This document shows, one piece after another, positions 24,754 through 32,394 of a stretch of DNA of 32,438 bases. A program made the position numbers and the translations under genes. How positions within the stretch are numbered: the stretch's first letter is position 1; every line of letters starts with the position of its first letter. Location of the stretch: assembly GCA_913063405.1 (NCBI GenBank), contig CAJXZB010000033.1:1-32438 (forward strand). Reading direction: 5' to 3'. A model generated the notes under the pieces. That model was not told where the DNA came from, ran no database searches, and saw only the letters and a program-made list of their open reading frames with translations. The stretch is from an uncultured Ulvibacter sp. Lineage in GTDB: Bacteria > Bacteroidota > Bacteroidia > Flavobacteriales > Flavobacteriaceae.

Positions 24754-25836
24754 ATGAAAAATACAGCCCTAACAAATGTTCATCAACAATTAGGAGCCAA
24801 ATTGGTTCCTTTTGCCGGCTACAATATGCCAGTATCTTATGAAGGAATAAATGCAGAACATGAAACCGTACGAGATGGTGTTGGCGTGTTTGATGTTTCA
24901 CATATGGGAGAGTTCTTAATCGAAGGTCCCAATGCTCTAGCGCTTATTCAAAAAGTAACAAGTAATGATGCTGCCAAATTGGTTGATGGTCAAGCTCAAT
25001 ACAGTTGTTTTCCTAATGATAAAGGAGGTATTGTAGATGATTTAATTGTTTATCGTTTACAGGAAGAGCAATGGTTGCTTGTAGTAAACGCATCTAATAT
25101 TGAAAAAGATTGGAATTGGATAAGTAGTCACAATACGATGAACGCTAAAATGAAAAATTTATCTGAAGATTATTCCCTTCTTGCAATTCAAGGTCCAAAA
25201 GCTATAGAAGCAATGCAGTCATTGACTTCGGAAGATTTGAATGACATTAAATTTTATACGTTTAAAGTTTCAGATTTTGCGGGTATTGAGCATGTAATTA
25301 TAAGTGCTACAGGATATACTGGAAGTGGCGGTTTTGAAATTTATTGCAAAAATAGTGAAGTAGAGCAGGTTTGGAATAAGGTAATGCAAGCCGGTGCAGA
25401 TTTTGGTATAAAACCAATTGGGCTTGCAGCTAGGGATACATTACGATTGGAAATGGGGTATTGTCTCTACGGAAATGATATCAACGATACGACCTCTCCA
25501 TTGGAAGCAGGGTTGGGATGGATTACAAAATTTAGCAAGGATTTTATTAATTCCGAAAACCTTCAGAAGCAAAAAGAACGCGGGCTTGAAAGAAGACTTG
25601 TTGCATTTAAATTGGATGAACGAGGAGTTCCTCGTCAAGGCTACGATATTGTTGATGGTAGTGGTCAAAAAATTGGTGAAGTAACGAGTGGAACAATGTC
25701 GCCTTCGTTAGGCAAGGGAATTGGAATGGGTTATGTTCCAAGTATTTTTAAAAATCCTGGTACGCAGATTCATATTCAAATTAGAAAAAACGCGGTGCCT
25801 GCTACCGTTGTGAAGTTACCATTTTATAAAGCATAA
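24754..25836 (+). CDS. gcvT: Aminomethyltransferase, glycine cleavage T protein
   Basis: The protein has 360 residues. It transfers the methylene group from aminomethyl-lipoyl-H protein to tetrahydrofolate, releasing ammonia. Family motifs include [16 protein letters not shown] near the start, [31 protein letters not shown], the substrate-site segment [19 protein letters not shown], and the C-terminal barrel ([20 protein letters not shown]). The start is ATG 24754; an in-frame TTG at 24724 would add 10 residues that do not resemble the family. It heads an operon with an SDR enzyme (2-bp gap) and a pterin dehydratase (3-bp gap). Confidence 0.95.
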   Translation: MKNTALTNVHQQLGAKLVPFAGYNMPVSYEGINAEHETVRDGVGVFDVSHMGEFLIEGPNALALIQKVTSNDAAKLVDGQAQYSCFPNDKGGIVDDLIVYRLQEEQWLLVVNASNIEKDWNWISSHNTMNAKMKNLSEDYSLLAIQGPKAIEAMQSLTSEDLNDIKFYTFKVSDFAGIEHVIISATGYTGSGGFEIYCKNSEVEQVWNKVMQAGADFGIKPIGLAARDTLRLEMGYCLYGNDINDTTSPLEAGLGWITKFSKDFINSENLQKQKERGLERRLVAFKLDERGVPRQGYDIVDGSGQKIGEVTSGTMSPSLGKGIGMGYVPSIFKNPGTQIHIQIRKNAVPATVVKLPFYKA

Positions 25837-25838
25837 TT

Positions 25839-26678
25839 TTGAATAAAATCCTCATTCTAGGAGCCAGCGGATTTATTGGCCGTAGTTTATACAGAGAACT
25901 TCATTCATATTTTGATGTTTACGGAACCTATTGCAGTAATCTATCAGAATTTGGTGATAATCAGGCGTATTTTAAATACTGTGTTGGTAATACCCTAGAA
26001 GCTATTCTTGAGAAGGTTCGGCCAACAGTTATTATTTCTTCATTAAGAGGAGATTTTTTAAAGCAATATAATACTCATGAAGCACTATGTCAATATGTGA
26101 GCGATCATCACAATTGTAGGCTTCTGTACCTATCTTCGGTAAATGTTTTTGATGGAAAACTTGAGCTTCCCTCCTACGAACATGACAAACCCTTTTCGGA
26201 AAGCGATTACGGAAAGTTTAAAATTTCAATTGAACGATTACTCTTAAAAAATATTCCTGCCCAAACCACCATATTGCGATTGCCTATGGTATTAGGAGTT
26301 CATTCTCCAAGAATTGTGCAGCTGCGGCAGGCAATTAAGTACCACGCTGCATTTGAGGTATATCCAAATTTAACTATTAGTCTTACTACGGCAGACAAGA
26401 TTTCTCAGCAAGTACATTATATTATTAGCAAACGTCTTGATGGAATATTTCATCTTGCCAGCAATGATATGGTCCATCATGAAGATTTATTCAGGGAGAT
26501 TACCTCAAAAATAGGAGACAAAATGCCTATCTTTAAAAGTGCCTTCAGGAGCAATGATGATAGTTATTTGGCTATTCTTCCGAAGAAGAACAAACTACCA
26601 AAGCAATATCGAATTAGTGTAGCCGAAGTCATTGATGACTGCACTCTAAATGAAGAAATAGTCACTTTAAAAAACTAA
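25839..26678 (+). CDS. NAD(P)-dependent SDR/RmlD-like oxidoreductase
   Basis: The protein has 279 residues. The Rossmann motif GASGFIG (residues 8-14) opens an extended short-chain dehydrogenase of the RmlD/dTDP-dehydrorhamnose-reductase type. The active-site triad is suggested by S in LYLSSVNVFDG and Y-x3-K in SDYGKFKISIE. The start is TTG at 25839, only 2 bp after the gcvT stop; no ATG fits the beginning of the Rossmann strand. Translation is probably coupled to gcvT. The substrate is unknown; neighbours offer no sugar-nucleotide pathway, so a link to folate or pterin metabolism is possible but is only inference. Confidence 0.82.
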   Translation: MNKILILGASGFIGRSLYRELHSYFDVYGTYCSNLSEFGDNQAYFKYCVGNTLEAILEKVRPTVIISSLRGDFLKQYNTHEALCQYVSDHHNCRLLYLSSVNVFDGKLELPSYEHDKPFSESDYGKFKISIERLLLKNIPAQTTILRLPMVLGVHSPRIVQLRQAIKYHAAFEVYPNLTISLTTADKISQQVHYIISKRLDGIFHLASNDMVHHEDLFREITSKIGDKMPIFKSAFRSNDDSYLAILPKKNKLPKQYRISVAEVIDDCTLNEEIVTLKN

Positions 26679-26681
26679 GTT

Positions 26682-26963
26682 ATGAGCGCTTTATCTGAAA
26701 TAGAAATAAACATGCGATTATCAGCAATGGAAGGCTGGGAATATGAAAATAATGCCATTCATACGTCTCTAGAATTTGACAACTTCAAAGATGCTTTTTC
26801 AGTTATGACGCGTATTGCTTTTGAAGCAGAAAGATTAAATCACCATCCAGATTGGGCCAATGTTTATAATACATTGAGCATCTCTTTGTCAACTCACGAT
26901 GCTGGAGGAGTAACAGACAAAGATATTGAGCTAGCCAAGATAATCGATGCTTTGGTGAGTTAA
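26682..26963 (+). CDS. phhB: Pterin-4a-carbinolamine dehydratase
   Basis: The protein has 93 residues. It dehydrates 4a-hydroxytetrahydrobiopterin, the by-product of aromatic amino acid hydroxylases. The family signature is complete: RIAFEAERLNHHPDWANVYN with the two catalytic His, then LSTHDAGGVTDKDIELAKIID at the end. It is the third gene of the gcvT operon, with 3 bp to the SDR stop. No phenylalanine hydroxylase is near. Confidence 0.93.
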   Translation: MSALSEIEINMRLSAMEGWEYENNAIHTSLEFDNFKDAFSVMTRIAFEAERLNHHPDWANVYNTLSISLSTHDAGGVTDKDIELAKIIDALVS

Positions 26964-26965
26964 AC

Positions 26966-26995
26966 TTTGCAGTCTAGTGCATTTTTTTATTTTTG
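26966..26995 (+). promoter_or_regulatory. Bacteroidota promoter of yebC
   Basis: TTTG at 26966-26969 and TATTTTTG at 26988-26995 are 18 bp apart, close to the TTTG-N19-TAnnTTTG consensus. It begins right behind the pterin dehydratase stop and gives a leader of about 20 nt. Confidence 0.7.
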
Positions 26996-27020
26996 TAGAA
27001 CGGATTAAAAACAAATATAA

Positions 27021-27731
27021 ATGGGAAGAGCTTTCGAATTTAGAAAGGCAAGAAAAATGAAGCGTTGGTCAGCAATGTCAAAGGCTTTTACGCGTATTGG
27101 TAAGGATATTGTAATGGCGGTGAAAGAAGGTGGTCCCGATCCAGATTCTAACTCACGTTTGCGTGCAGTGATACAAAATGCTAAGGCAGTGAATATGCCA
27201 AAGGACAACGTAGAGCGGGCGATAAAGAAAGCAAGTGATAAAAGCCTAGGTGATTACAAAGAGGTTATTTTTGAAGGCTATGCTCAGCATGGAATTGCTG
27301 TTCTTATCGAAACTGCTACCGATAATAATACACGTACCGTTGCTAATGTACGCTCCTATTTCAATAAAACCGAGGGTAATATGGGAACTTCTGGTTCTGT
27401 GATTTTTATGTTCGACCATACTTGTAATTTCCGTATCAATGGAGAAGGAATGGACCTGGAAGAATTAGAACTGGAATTGATTGACCACGGAATAGAAGAA
27501 ATCTTTGAAGACGAAGACGGTGTTCTAATCTATGCTCCTTTTGAAAGCTTTGGAGATATTCAATCCTACTTGGAAGGCGCTAACATTGAGATTTTATCTT
27601 CAGGGTTTGAACGTATTCCCCAAGTGACTAAAAAGATTTCAGTAGAACAAGCTGCAGATGTTGAGAAATTGCTAGAAAAATTAGAGGAAGACGATGATGT
27701 ACAAAATGTATATCACACCATGGAGGAATAA
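27021..27731 (+). CDS. yebC: YebC/PmpR-family transcriptional regulator or translation factor
   Basis: The protein has 236 residues and starts MGRAFEFRKARKMKRWSAMS, a usual variant of the YebC opening. Other family signatures are GPDPDSNSRLRAVIQNAKA, MPKDNVERAI, and FEGYAQHGIAVLIETATDNNTRTVANVR. Members have been described as DNA-binding regulators and more recently as factors that help ribosomes through proline stretches. The gene has its own promoter. Its last five codons start the 64-bp sequence that is repeated at 3319-3382, and the IS21 remnant and cassette region lie directly downstream. Confidence 0.94.
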   Translation: MGRAFEFRKARKMKRWSAMSKAFTRIGKDIVMAVKEGGPDPDSNSRLRAVIQNAKAVNMPKDNVERAIKKASDKSLGDYKEVIFEGYAQHGIAVLIETATDNNTRTVANVRSYFNKTEGNMGTSGSVIFMFDHTCNFRINGEGMDLEELELELIDHGIEEIFEDEDGVLIYAPFESFGDIQSYLEGANIEILSSGFERIPQVTKKISVEQAADVEKLLEKLEEDDDVQNVYHTMEE

Positions 27732-27779
27732 AGTCGCGTTATATCAGTGTTTATTGACGTTTAACAAGGGGTTTCAAAA
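27716..27779 (+). repeat. 64-bp direct repeat, copy 2 (genuine yebC 3' end)
   Basis: This is the source-like copy, because it is continuous with the yebC coding sequence. It holds the last 16 coding bases (through the TAA) and 48 bp of downstream DNA, ending GGGGTTTCAAAA. The partner copy 3319-3382 is in the same orientation, 24,397 bp away. Confidence 0.9.
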
Positions 27780-27806
27780 TTCAACAATTACTATTTCGCC
27801 TCATAA

Positions 27807-29048
27807 TTAAGCAATATGAATATCTCTTTTCAAATTGGGATTCGAACAAACACACCCATCAATTGTGCTATGTTTATAAACTTCTCGATTACACTTATGT
27901 AAAGCAACTCTCAGGTATTTTCTGTAAATTTCCACACAAGAGTTAGAGTAAATGAGTTTTACCCGTTGTCCGATATATTGATGAGGAGTACTATAATAGT
28001 GTTTATCTTTGTGTAAATACACGTAACAGTTCTTATAAACTGTTGCATAGGCATAACGTTTAAGCTCGTACTTGTGACTAGGTAGTGGTTCAAGATATTG
28101 TTTTTCTACCTCCTCAAAAAGTTCTCTTCTGCTAAAGGGTCTTTTTTGGAACGGGGTGTTATTATGTATTTCTAATTGTTCCCATATGACTTTGTTAAGT
28201 TGTTCTAAAGTATAAAATGTTTGTTTATTTAATACGGTATAAACTCTAGTATAGATAATTCTAACCATGTTTTCAACAAGGGCTTTATCTTTAGGTTTGT
28301 AAACCCTACAAGGTAAAATGGTAGTATCATAATGTCTTGCAAAATCAGCAAATGTTTCATTTAACGAAGGTTCATACTTATTACTTTTTATGACAGCTGC
28401 TTCTAAATTATCAGTAGTAATACAAGCAGGAACGCCTCCATAGTAATGTAATGCGTTTTCACAGCAACTAACAAAGTCTTCTTTCTTCTGACTCGCTACG
28501 GCTTCTACATAGGTAAGCTGTGAAGACCCTAAAACACTAATAAAAACTTCACCTTCAACAAGTTCTCCTGTTGATATTTTTTCAATATGAAGTTTCTTTC
28601 CTGTAAAGTCAACAAACATTTTATCACCTGCTTTATGTTCAAAGCGCATTACGGGATTGGATTGTTTTTTCCATTGTCTATAATAGTGACAAAACCGAGA
28701 ATACATCAGACCATCTGGATGATCAGACTTATATTCTTTCCATAGCTGTTCTCTTGTTACTCCTGTTTGTTTTAACCTCTTTTCATAACCAGGAAAGTAC
28801 TTCTCTAAAGTTTGGACCTCTTTAGACTTTTTTTGCACAGAACCTCTAAACCATATAGATAGTTCCTGATCTGTTAGCTCTTGAAGCTGTTGGTTGGTAA
28901 TATTATTTTCCTTTAAAAATCGAATGTATTTTTTTACCGTATTACGGGAAAGTTGTAACCGATCACTGATTTTTACTTTACTTAACCCTTTGTCGTAAAG
29001 GGTGTAGATTTTTTTAATTACATGCATTGCTATTGTTGTATTTGACAT
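27807..29048 (-). pseudogene. istA: IS21-family transposase IstA, C-terminally truncated
   Basis: The frame has 413 residues from the ATG at 29048; full IstA proteins are typically near 500. Visible parts: an N-terminal HTH (about 10-45, KISDRLQLSRNTVKKYIRFL), and a DDE integrase core with D147 in MFVDFTGKKL, D213 in CITTDNLEAAV and E259 in DKALVENMVR. A Mu-type beta-barrel region follows, up to about residue 400. The expected C-terminal part is replaced by about 15 unrelated residues, so the gene was broken by a deletion. The ATPase helper IstB, needed for transposition, is missing. A longer frame to 29108 exists but lacks family similarity. Confidence 0.85.
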
Positions 29049-29116
29049 CCTATTTCTTGTTTTAAGGTTTAACAAAAAATAGAACTTTATTACATCAATA
29101 CTATACACATTTTAGG

Positions 29117-29165
29117 GTGGTCAATTTACTCTGGAACTTACTGGTCAACTTATCAGGAATATGCA
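29117..29165. repeat. IS21 terminal TGACC boxes
   Basis: On the minus strand the element tip would read TGCATATTCC, then AAGTTGACCAG, then AAATTGACCACCC. The two TTGACC boxes are 24 bp apart and probably bind the transposase. This is the only end found. Confidence 0.5.
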
Positions 29166-29218
29166 CTTTGCCAGTTATTGAGAATTTAGCTTTATTTGGA
29201 TTGGAAAATCTGAAATAA
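29162..29218 (+). pseudogene. Possible 3' scrap of a gene cut by the IS21 element
   Basis: An open frame reads through LPVIENLALFGLENLK to TAA at 29216-29218, starting right at the estimated tip of the IS21 remnant. It could be the tail of a cassette gene that preceded the first attC-like repeat 61 bp further on. With so few codons it may be chance. Confidence 0.25.
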
Positions 29219-29279
29219 TAATGTATGGAAATAATCAAAGAAAAGTACAAGTGGAAAGAAAATGAATAGAAAAACCAGT

Positions 29280-29413
29280 TGCCAACAACGTATAAAAGTA
29301 ATAGCGGTTTTGGTTCTTAACCCAAGTCGCTTTTTTTATATTTACAATCTGTCTAAACTGGAAAGGTTAGGATTTTAAATTCGCTACTATTCTTATACTA
29401 GACCGTAGGCAAT
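29280..29413 (+). repeat. attC-like repeat R1 (134 bp)
   Basis: The left arm TTGCCAACAACG...TATAA...TAGCG and the right arm CGCTACTATTCTTATAC...CCGTAGGCAAT are imperfect inverted copies. The right arm matches R2 and R3 closely. Inside is a terminator-like hairpin (GCGGTTTTGGTT, CTT, AACCCAAGTCGC, then a 7-T run at 29331). R1 ends 20 bp before the acetyltransferase gene. Confidence 0.7.
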
Positions 29414-29433
29414 AATGAACAATAAATTAAGAA

Positions 29434-29904
29434 ATGAATATTAATCCTATAATTATAAAACCTAAAAAATGGATTGTAAAAACATTTGATGAACTCAACA
29501 ATAATGAACTTTATGGTATCCTACGTCTTCGTAATTCAATATTTATTATTGATCAACAATGTATATTTGAGGATATTGACGGAAAAGATGTAACTGACTG
29601 CTATCATTTTTTTTGCAGTGTAAATGGACAAATAATAGCATATGCAAGATTCTTTGGCCCAAGTAAAATCTATAATGAACCCTGTCTAAGCAGAGTTTGT
29701 ACATCTTTAGACCAAAGAGGAAAAGGAATAGGAAAAGAACTAATGAAAAGAGCTTTAGACAAGATGTCAATTTTATTTCCGAAACAGTCATTTAGAATTG
29801 AAGCACAGCTTTATCTTAAATTTTTCTATGAAAGCTTTGGTTTTAAAGTTGTTGGTGAGACTTATATCGAAGATGGTATTGAGCATATACATATGTTGAA
29901 ATAA
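29434..29904 (+). CDS. elaA: GNAT acetyltransferase, ElaA family
   Basis: The protein has 156 residues. It is a single GNAT domain with the ElaA pattern: YGILRLRNSIFIIDQQCIFED near the start, AYARFFG, the acetyl-CoA loop RVCTSLDQRGKGIGKELMKRAL (Q/R-x-x-G-x-G/A), then FRIEAQLYLKFFYESFGF and GETYIEDGIEHIHM at the end. The substrate is unknown. It lies between repeats R1 and R2, which sit 20 bp before and 6 bp after it, with no room for its own normal promoter and terminator. That is the layout of a gene cassette. Its composition (very AT-rich) is lower in GC than the core genes to its left. Confidence 0.88.
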   Translation: MNINPIIIKPKKWIVKTFDELNNNELYGILRLRNSIFIIDQQCIFEDIDGKDVTDCYHFFCSVNGQIIAYARFFGPSKIYNEPCLSRVCTSLDQRGKGIGKELMKRALDKMSILFPKQSFRIEAQLYLKFFYESFGFKVVGETYIEDGIEHIHMLK

Positions 29905-29909
29905 GCACT

Positions 29910-30007
29910 ATTGCCAACACCGTTTATAAAACATAGCTAATAATTGATTAATCCGAAATGTAGTAATCTTGAAATCGCTACGATTCATACACAAACCGTA
30001 GGCAATT
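29910..30007 (+). repeat. attC-like repeat R2 (98 bp)
   Basis: The left arm TTGCCAACACCGTTTATAAAA and the right arm ATCGCTACGATTCATACAC...ACCGTAGGCAATT are imperfect inverted repeats. R2 has the same ends as R1 but a shorter middle without the CGCTTTTT block. It begins 6 bp after the acetyltransferase stop. Confidence 0.7.
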
Positions 30008-30078
30008 CCTCTTTTTTCGGGAAAGAAAATAATTTCTTCAAGCTAACTTTTTAAGTAGAAGAAAAAGAAAAATTAAGA

Positions 30079-30112
30079 CTGAAAATCAGAATCACCAACA
30101 GCTGATTTTCAG
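30079..30112. promoter_or_regulatory. 11-bp perfect inverted repeat upstream of the fusion regulator
   Basis: CTGAAAATCAG (30079-30089) and CTGATTTTCAG (30102-30112) are exact reverse complements with a 12-nt spacer, 55 bp before the start of the regulator gene. No T-run follows, so an operator or leader hairpin is more likely than a terminator. Confidence 0.45.
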
Positions 30113-30124
30113 AACGATATAAAA

Positions 30125-30144
30125 ACGTTAGTCAGAATTAACGT
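30125..30144. promoter_or_regulatory. Second inverted repeat (ACGTTA-N8-TAACGT)
   Basis: ACGTTA (30125-30130) and TAACGT (30139-30144) flank 8 bp, 22 bp before the ATG of the fusion regulator. The short, symmetrical form is that of a protein-binding site, but it may be chance in AT-rich DNA. Confidence 0.35.
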
Positions 30145-30166
30145 AATAACTAAAAACACAAAATCT

Positions 30167-31234
30167 ATGCCTTTATACATGGATATCCATACAGTCGATT
30201 CTGACGAATTCTCGGCAGAAGATGTTGTAAAAGCACATATGGAAGATCTTGCCATAGAAGATAAATTCGGTGTAAAGCAATTGAAATATTGGGTGAATGA
30301 GCAAGGAAAAACAATCTTTTGCTTGATGGAAGGACCGAGTAAAGAAGCATGTAATCAGGTTCATCTTGAATCACACGGAAACACAGCTTGCAATATCATT
30401 GAAGTAGCAGACGATGAATACAACCTCTTCATGGGACAAGGGACCGACGTCAATGATTTAGCTAAAACTGATTCTGGAGATCTGGATCCCGGCTACAGAA
30501 CTATTCTTCTTACCAATATCGTTTGTATTTCTCAAAATAGCAATGGATATTTTAAAAAAATAAAAGATCTAGTTATTGAACATAAAGGAGTAATTATCCG
30601 TGAACCAACTAACCAAATAATGGTAACGTTTGTGTACGCAACAGATGCCATTTCTTGCGCAGTATTAATAATGGAATTATTTGAATCTACTTCCAGTAAA
30701 TTAGAATTTAATTTAGCAATAGTAAGTGGAAATCCTGTTGATGAAGAAGGCACTACATTCTTTGAAGAAACAAAAAGTAAAATTAATAGTCTATGTTCTT
30801 TAGGCCTCAATAAAAAACTATATTTAGATAACGAAACTGTTGCACTTGCAAAAAAAGAATTACGAGAACAACAAGAAAAGCAAACCAACTTTACGCTTGT
30901 TAGCAATGAAGATTTTGTCTTTTCTTCGATACTGCATAATACAATAAACAAACATTTTAACCGATCCGACTTTAAAAGTGAAGATTTATTTTCGGAAATC
31001 GGAATGAGTAAATCTCAAGCAAATCGAAAGATCAAATCATTGACAGGACAAAGTCCAAGTCAACTTATTCAGGAGTCACGACTTCAAATCGCATTGGGTA
31101 AAATGTCGCAAAGTCAAAAAACAATTGCTGAAATCGCTTACCAATCCGGATTTAATAGTCCAACGTACTTTACCCGTGTTTTCAGGAAAAGATTTGGAAT
31201 TTCTCCAACTGAATTCATAACACAACTGGCTTAA
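30167..31234 (+). CDS. DUF4242 - degenerate cyclase - AraC fusion regulator
   Basis: The protein has 355 residues. Residues 1-90 are a DUF4242 domain (LYMDIHTVDS, VVKAHMEDLAIEDKFGVK, YWVNEQGKTIFCLMEGPS, VHLESHG), a ferredoxin-like fold known to bind nickel in one studied member. Residues about 110-230 keep the outline of a class III nucleotide cyclase (RTILLTNIVCIS, LVIEHKGVIIREPTNQIMVTF, DAISCAVLIME). The first metal Asp is Asn117 and the G-D-G loop is T-N-Q (148-150), so catalysis is unlikely. Residues about 255-355 are an AraC-type HTH (LFSEIGMSKSQANRKIKSLTG, IAEIAYQSGFNSPTYFTRVF). It is cytoplasmic and probably a ligand- or metal-sensing transcription factor. Two candidate operators flank it. 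Confidence 0.85.
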   Translation: MPLYMDIHTVDSDEFSAEDVVKAHMEDLAIEDKFGVKQLKYWVNEQGKTIFCLMEGPSKEACNQVHLESHGNTACNIIEVADDEYNLFMGQGTDVNDLAKTDSGDLDPGYRTILLTNIVCISQNSNGYFKKIKDLVIEHKGVIIREPTNQIMVTFVYATDAISCAVLIMELFESTSSKLEFNLAIVSGNPVDEEGTTFFEETKSKINSLCSLGLNKKLYLDNETVALAKKELREQQEKQTNFTLVSNEDFVFSSILHNTINKHFNRSDFKSEDLFSEIGMSKSQANRKIKSLTGQSPSQLIQESRLQIALGKMSQSQKTIAEIAYQSGFNSPTYFTRVFRKRFGISPTEFITQLA

Positions 31235-31252
31235 TTTGAAAAGAAATTTTGA

Positions 31253-31286
31253 TTGAATCAATTGTTTCAGGATTTGAATCAATTGT
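31253..31286 (+). promoter_or_regulatory. Tandem 13-bp operator, 21-bp period
   Basis: TTGAATCAATTGT occurs at 31253-31265 and again at 31274-31286, exactly 21 bp apart start to start (two helical turns). The second copy ends 25 bp before CATATTTG (31312-31319), a one-mismatch Bacteroidota -7 box of the methyltransferase gene, so it lies near the -33 region. This is the layout of half-sites bound by AraC-type activators. Confidence 0.6.
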
Positions 31287-31356
31287 GAAATAGTTCTGCT
31301 TCTATGTGTTTCATATTTGCATCATAAAGTATGATAAACAGTTAAAAAATACAATC

Positions 31357-32226
31357 ATGGAAAAAGTGAAAATATTCAATCCAGAACATTATAAAACAAC
31401 AACTAGAGAACAATGGCAAACGGCAGCAGAGGCATGGCACCGTTGGCATCCTACTTTAAAGACTTGGTTAGGTCCGGCAACCGACCTAATGTTAGATATG
31501 GCAGAAGTAAAAGAAGGATATCGTATATTAGATATTGCAGCTGGTGCTGGGGAGCAATCAATCACTGCGGCTGAAAAAGTCGGTGCAAATGGCTACGTAC
31601 TAGCAACAGATTTAGCACCAAAAATTCTTGATTTCGCATTGGAACTTGCTAATGAAAAAGGAATCAATAATATTGAAACAAAAGAAATGGATGGTGAAAA
31701 CCTAACTGTTCCTGCAAATTCATTTGATACTGTAATTTCAAGAGTAGGGCTAATCTTTTTTCCTGATCAGCAAAAAGCATTAAAAGAAATGATGCGAGTT
31801 TTAAAACCAGGTGGTTTTGTTGCTGCAATAGTCTATTCAACGGTTGATAAAAACAAATTCTTTTCAACCCCTGTTTCAGTTATTAGGCAACGCGCACAAC
31901 TTCCACCACCACTAGAAGGGCAGCCGGGGCCTTTTAGTTTGGGAGGTGAAGGGGTTTTAGAAGATACCTTTAAACAGGCTGGTTTTATTAATATTAAGTC
32001 ACAAGTACTCAACGCTCCAGTAATAATGCCAACCGCTAAAGATTGTGTTAGATTTGAGTATGAGTCTTTTGCAGCCTTACATCAAATGCTAGGAGGTTTA
32101 TCTGATATTGAAAAAGCCGCGGCATGGGAAGAAATTCAGTTTGAACTATCAAAATTTGAAGATGAGAATGGATTCTCTGGTCCATGTGAACTTGTTGTTG
32201 GAGTTGGTCAGAAACCATTAGATTAA
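31357..32226 (+). CDS. Class I SAM-dependent methyltransferase
   Basis: The protein has 289 residues. SAM motif I is RILDIAAGAGEQS (56-68) with acidic D85 in ATDLAPKI. SFDTVISRVGLIFFPD and the post-motif MMRVLKPGGFVAAIVYS place it in the UbiE/COQ5-like group of small-molecule methyltransferases. The substrate is unknown. The start is ATG 31357; a frame reaching back to 31306 overlaps the promoter-like box and lacks family similarity. It follows the fusion regulator by 122 bp with the tandem 13-bp boxes in between, so it is likely the regulator's target. It is followed after 4 bp by repeat R3. Confidence 0.88.
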   Translation: MEKVKIFNPEHYKTTTREQWQTAAEAWHRWHPTLKTWLGPATDLMLDMAEVKEGYRILDIAAGAGEQSITAAEKVGANGYVLATDLAPKILDFALELANEKGINNIETKEMDGENLTVPANSFDTVISRVGLIFFPDQQKALKEMMRVLKPGGFVAAIVYSTVDKNKFFSTPVSVIRQRAQLPPPLEGQPGPFSLGGEGVLEDTFKQAGFINIKSQVLNAPVIMPTAKDCVRFEYESFAALHQMLGGLSDIEKAAAWEEIQFELSKFEDENGFSGPCELVVGVGQKPLD

Positions 32227-32230
32227 AAAA

Positions 32231-32374
32231 CAACTACCTATAACAATGTATATAAAAAAAACTGACTCAGCACAAGTCATTAAAGCTTGCGCTTTTTCAA
32301 TATATTTATACTAGCTGAAAAGATAGTGACGGCTTAAGGCCCTACTTTTCATATACAAGACCGTTACCCACAAG
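32231..32374 (+). repeat. attC-like repeat R3 (about 144 bp)
   Basis: The left arm CTACCTATAACAATGTATATAAAA pairs imperfectly with the right arm TTTTCATATACAAGACCGTTACCCAC. The middle GCGCTTTTTCAATATATTTATACTAGCTGAAAAG (quoted as GCGCTTTTT, ATATATTTATA and GCTGAAAAG) matches R1 in order. The right arm is close to those of R1 and R2. R3 lies 4 bp after one methyltransferase gene and 20 bp before the next. Confidence 0.6.
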
Positions 32375-32394
32375 CTTAAAAAAGAGACATAACA

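Larger units (their letters stand above)
27780..29165 (-). mobile_element. Truncated IS21-family insertion sequence
   Basis: It contains an IstA transposase lacking its C-terminus and the upstream end of the element, but neither istB nor the second end. The intact end lies at about 29165, beyond two GGTCAA boxes (29119 and 29143) that are typical of IS21 terminal repeats. The distal break is somewhere between 27780 and about 27870, close to the yebC repeat. The exact borders are estimates. Confidence 0.7.

Noticed and set aside
27825..27865. Possible tRNA T-loop on the minus strand (GTTCGAATCCC)
   Set aside because: The flanking bases do not form a T stem and there is no acceptor strand, so the match is to the loop only.
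29280..32374. CRISPR array
   Set aside because: Only three repeats of about 100-145 bp, separated by whole genes, with no spacers of equal length and no cas genes.
29280..32374. Canonical integron attC sites
   Set aside because: The outer boxes (TGCCAAC on the left, CCGTAGGC or CCGTTACCC on the right) do not fit RYYYAAC/GTTRRRY exactly, and no IntI is present; kept as attC-like only.
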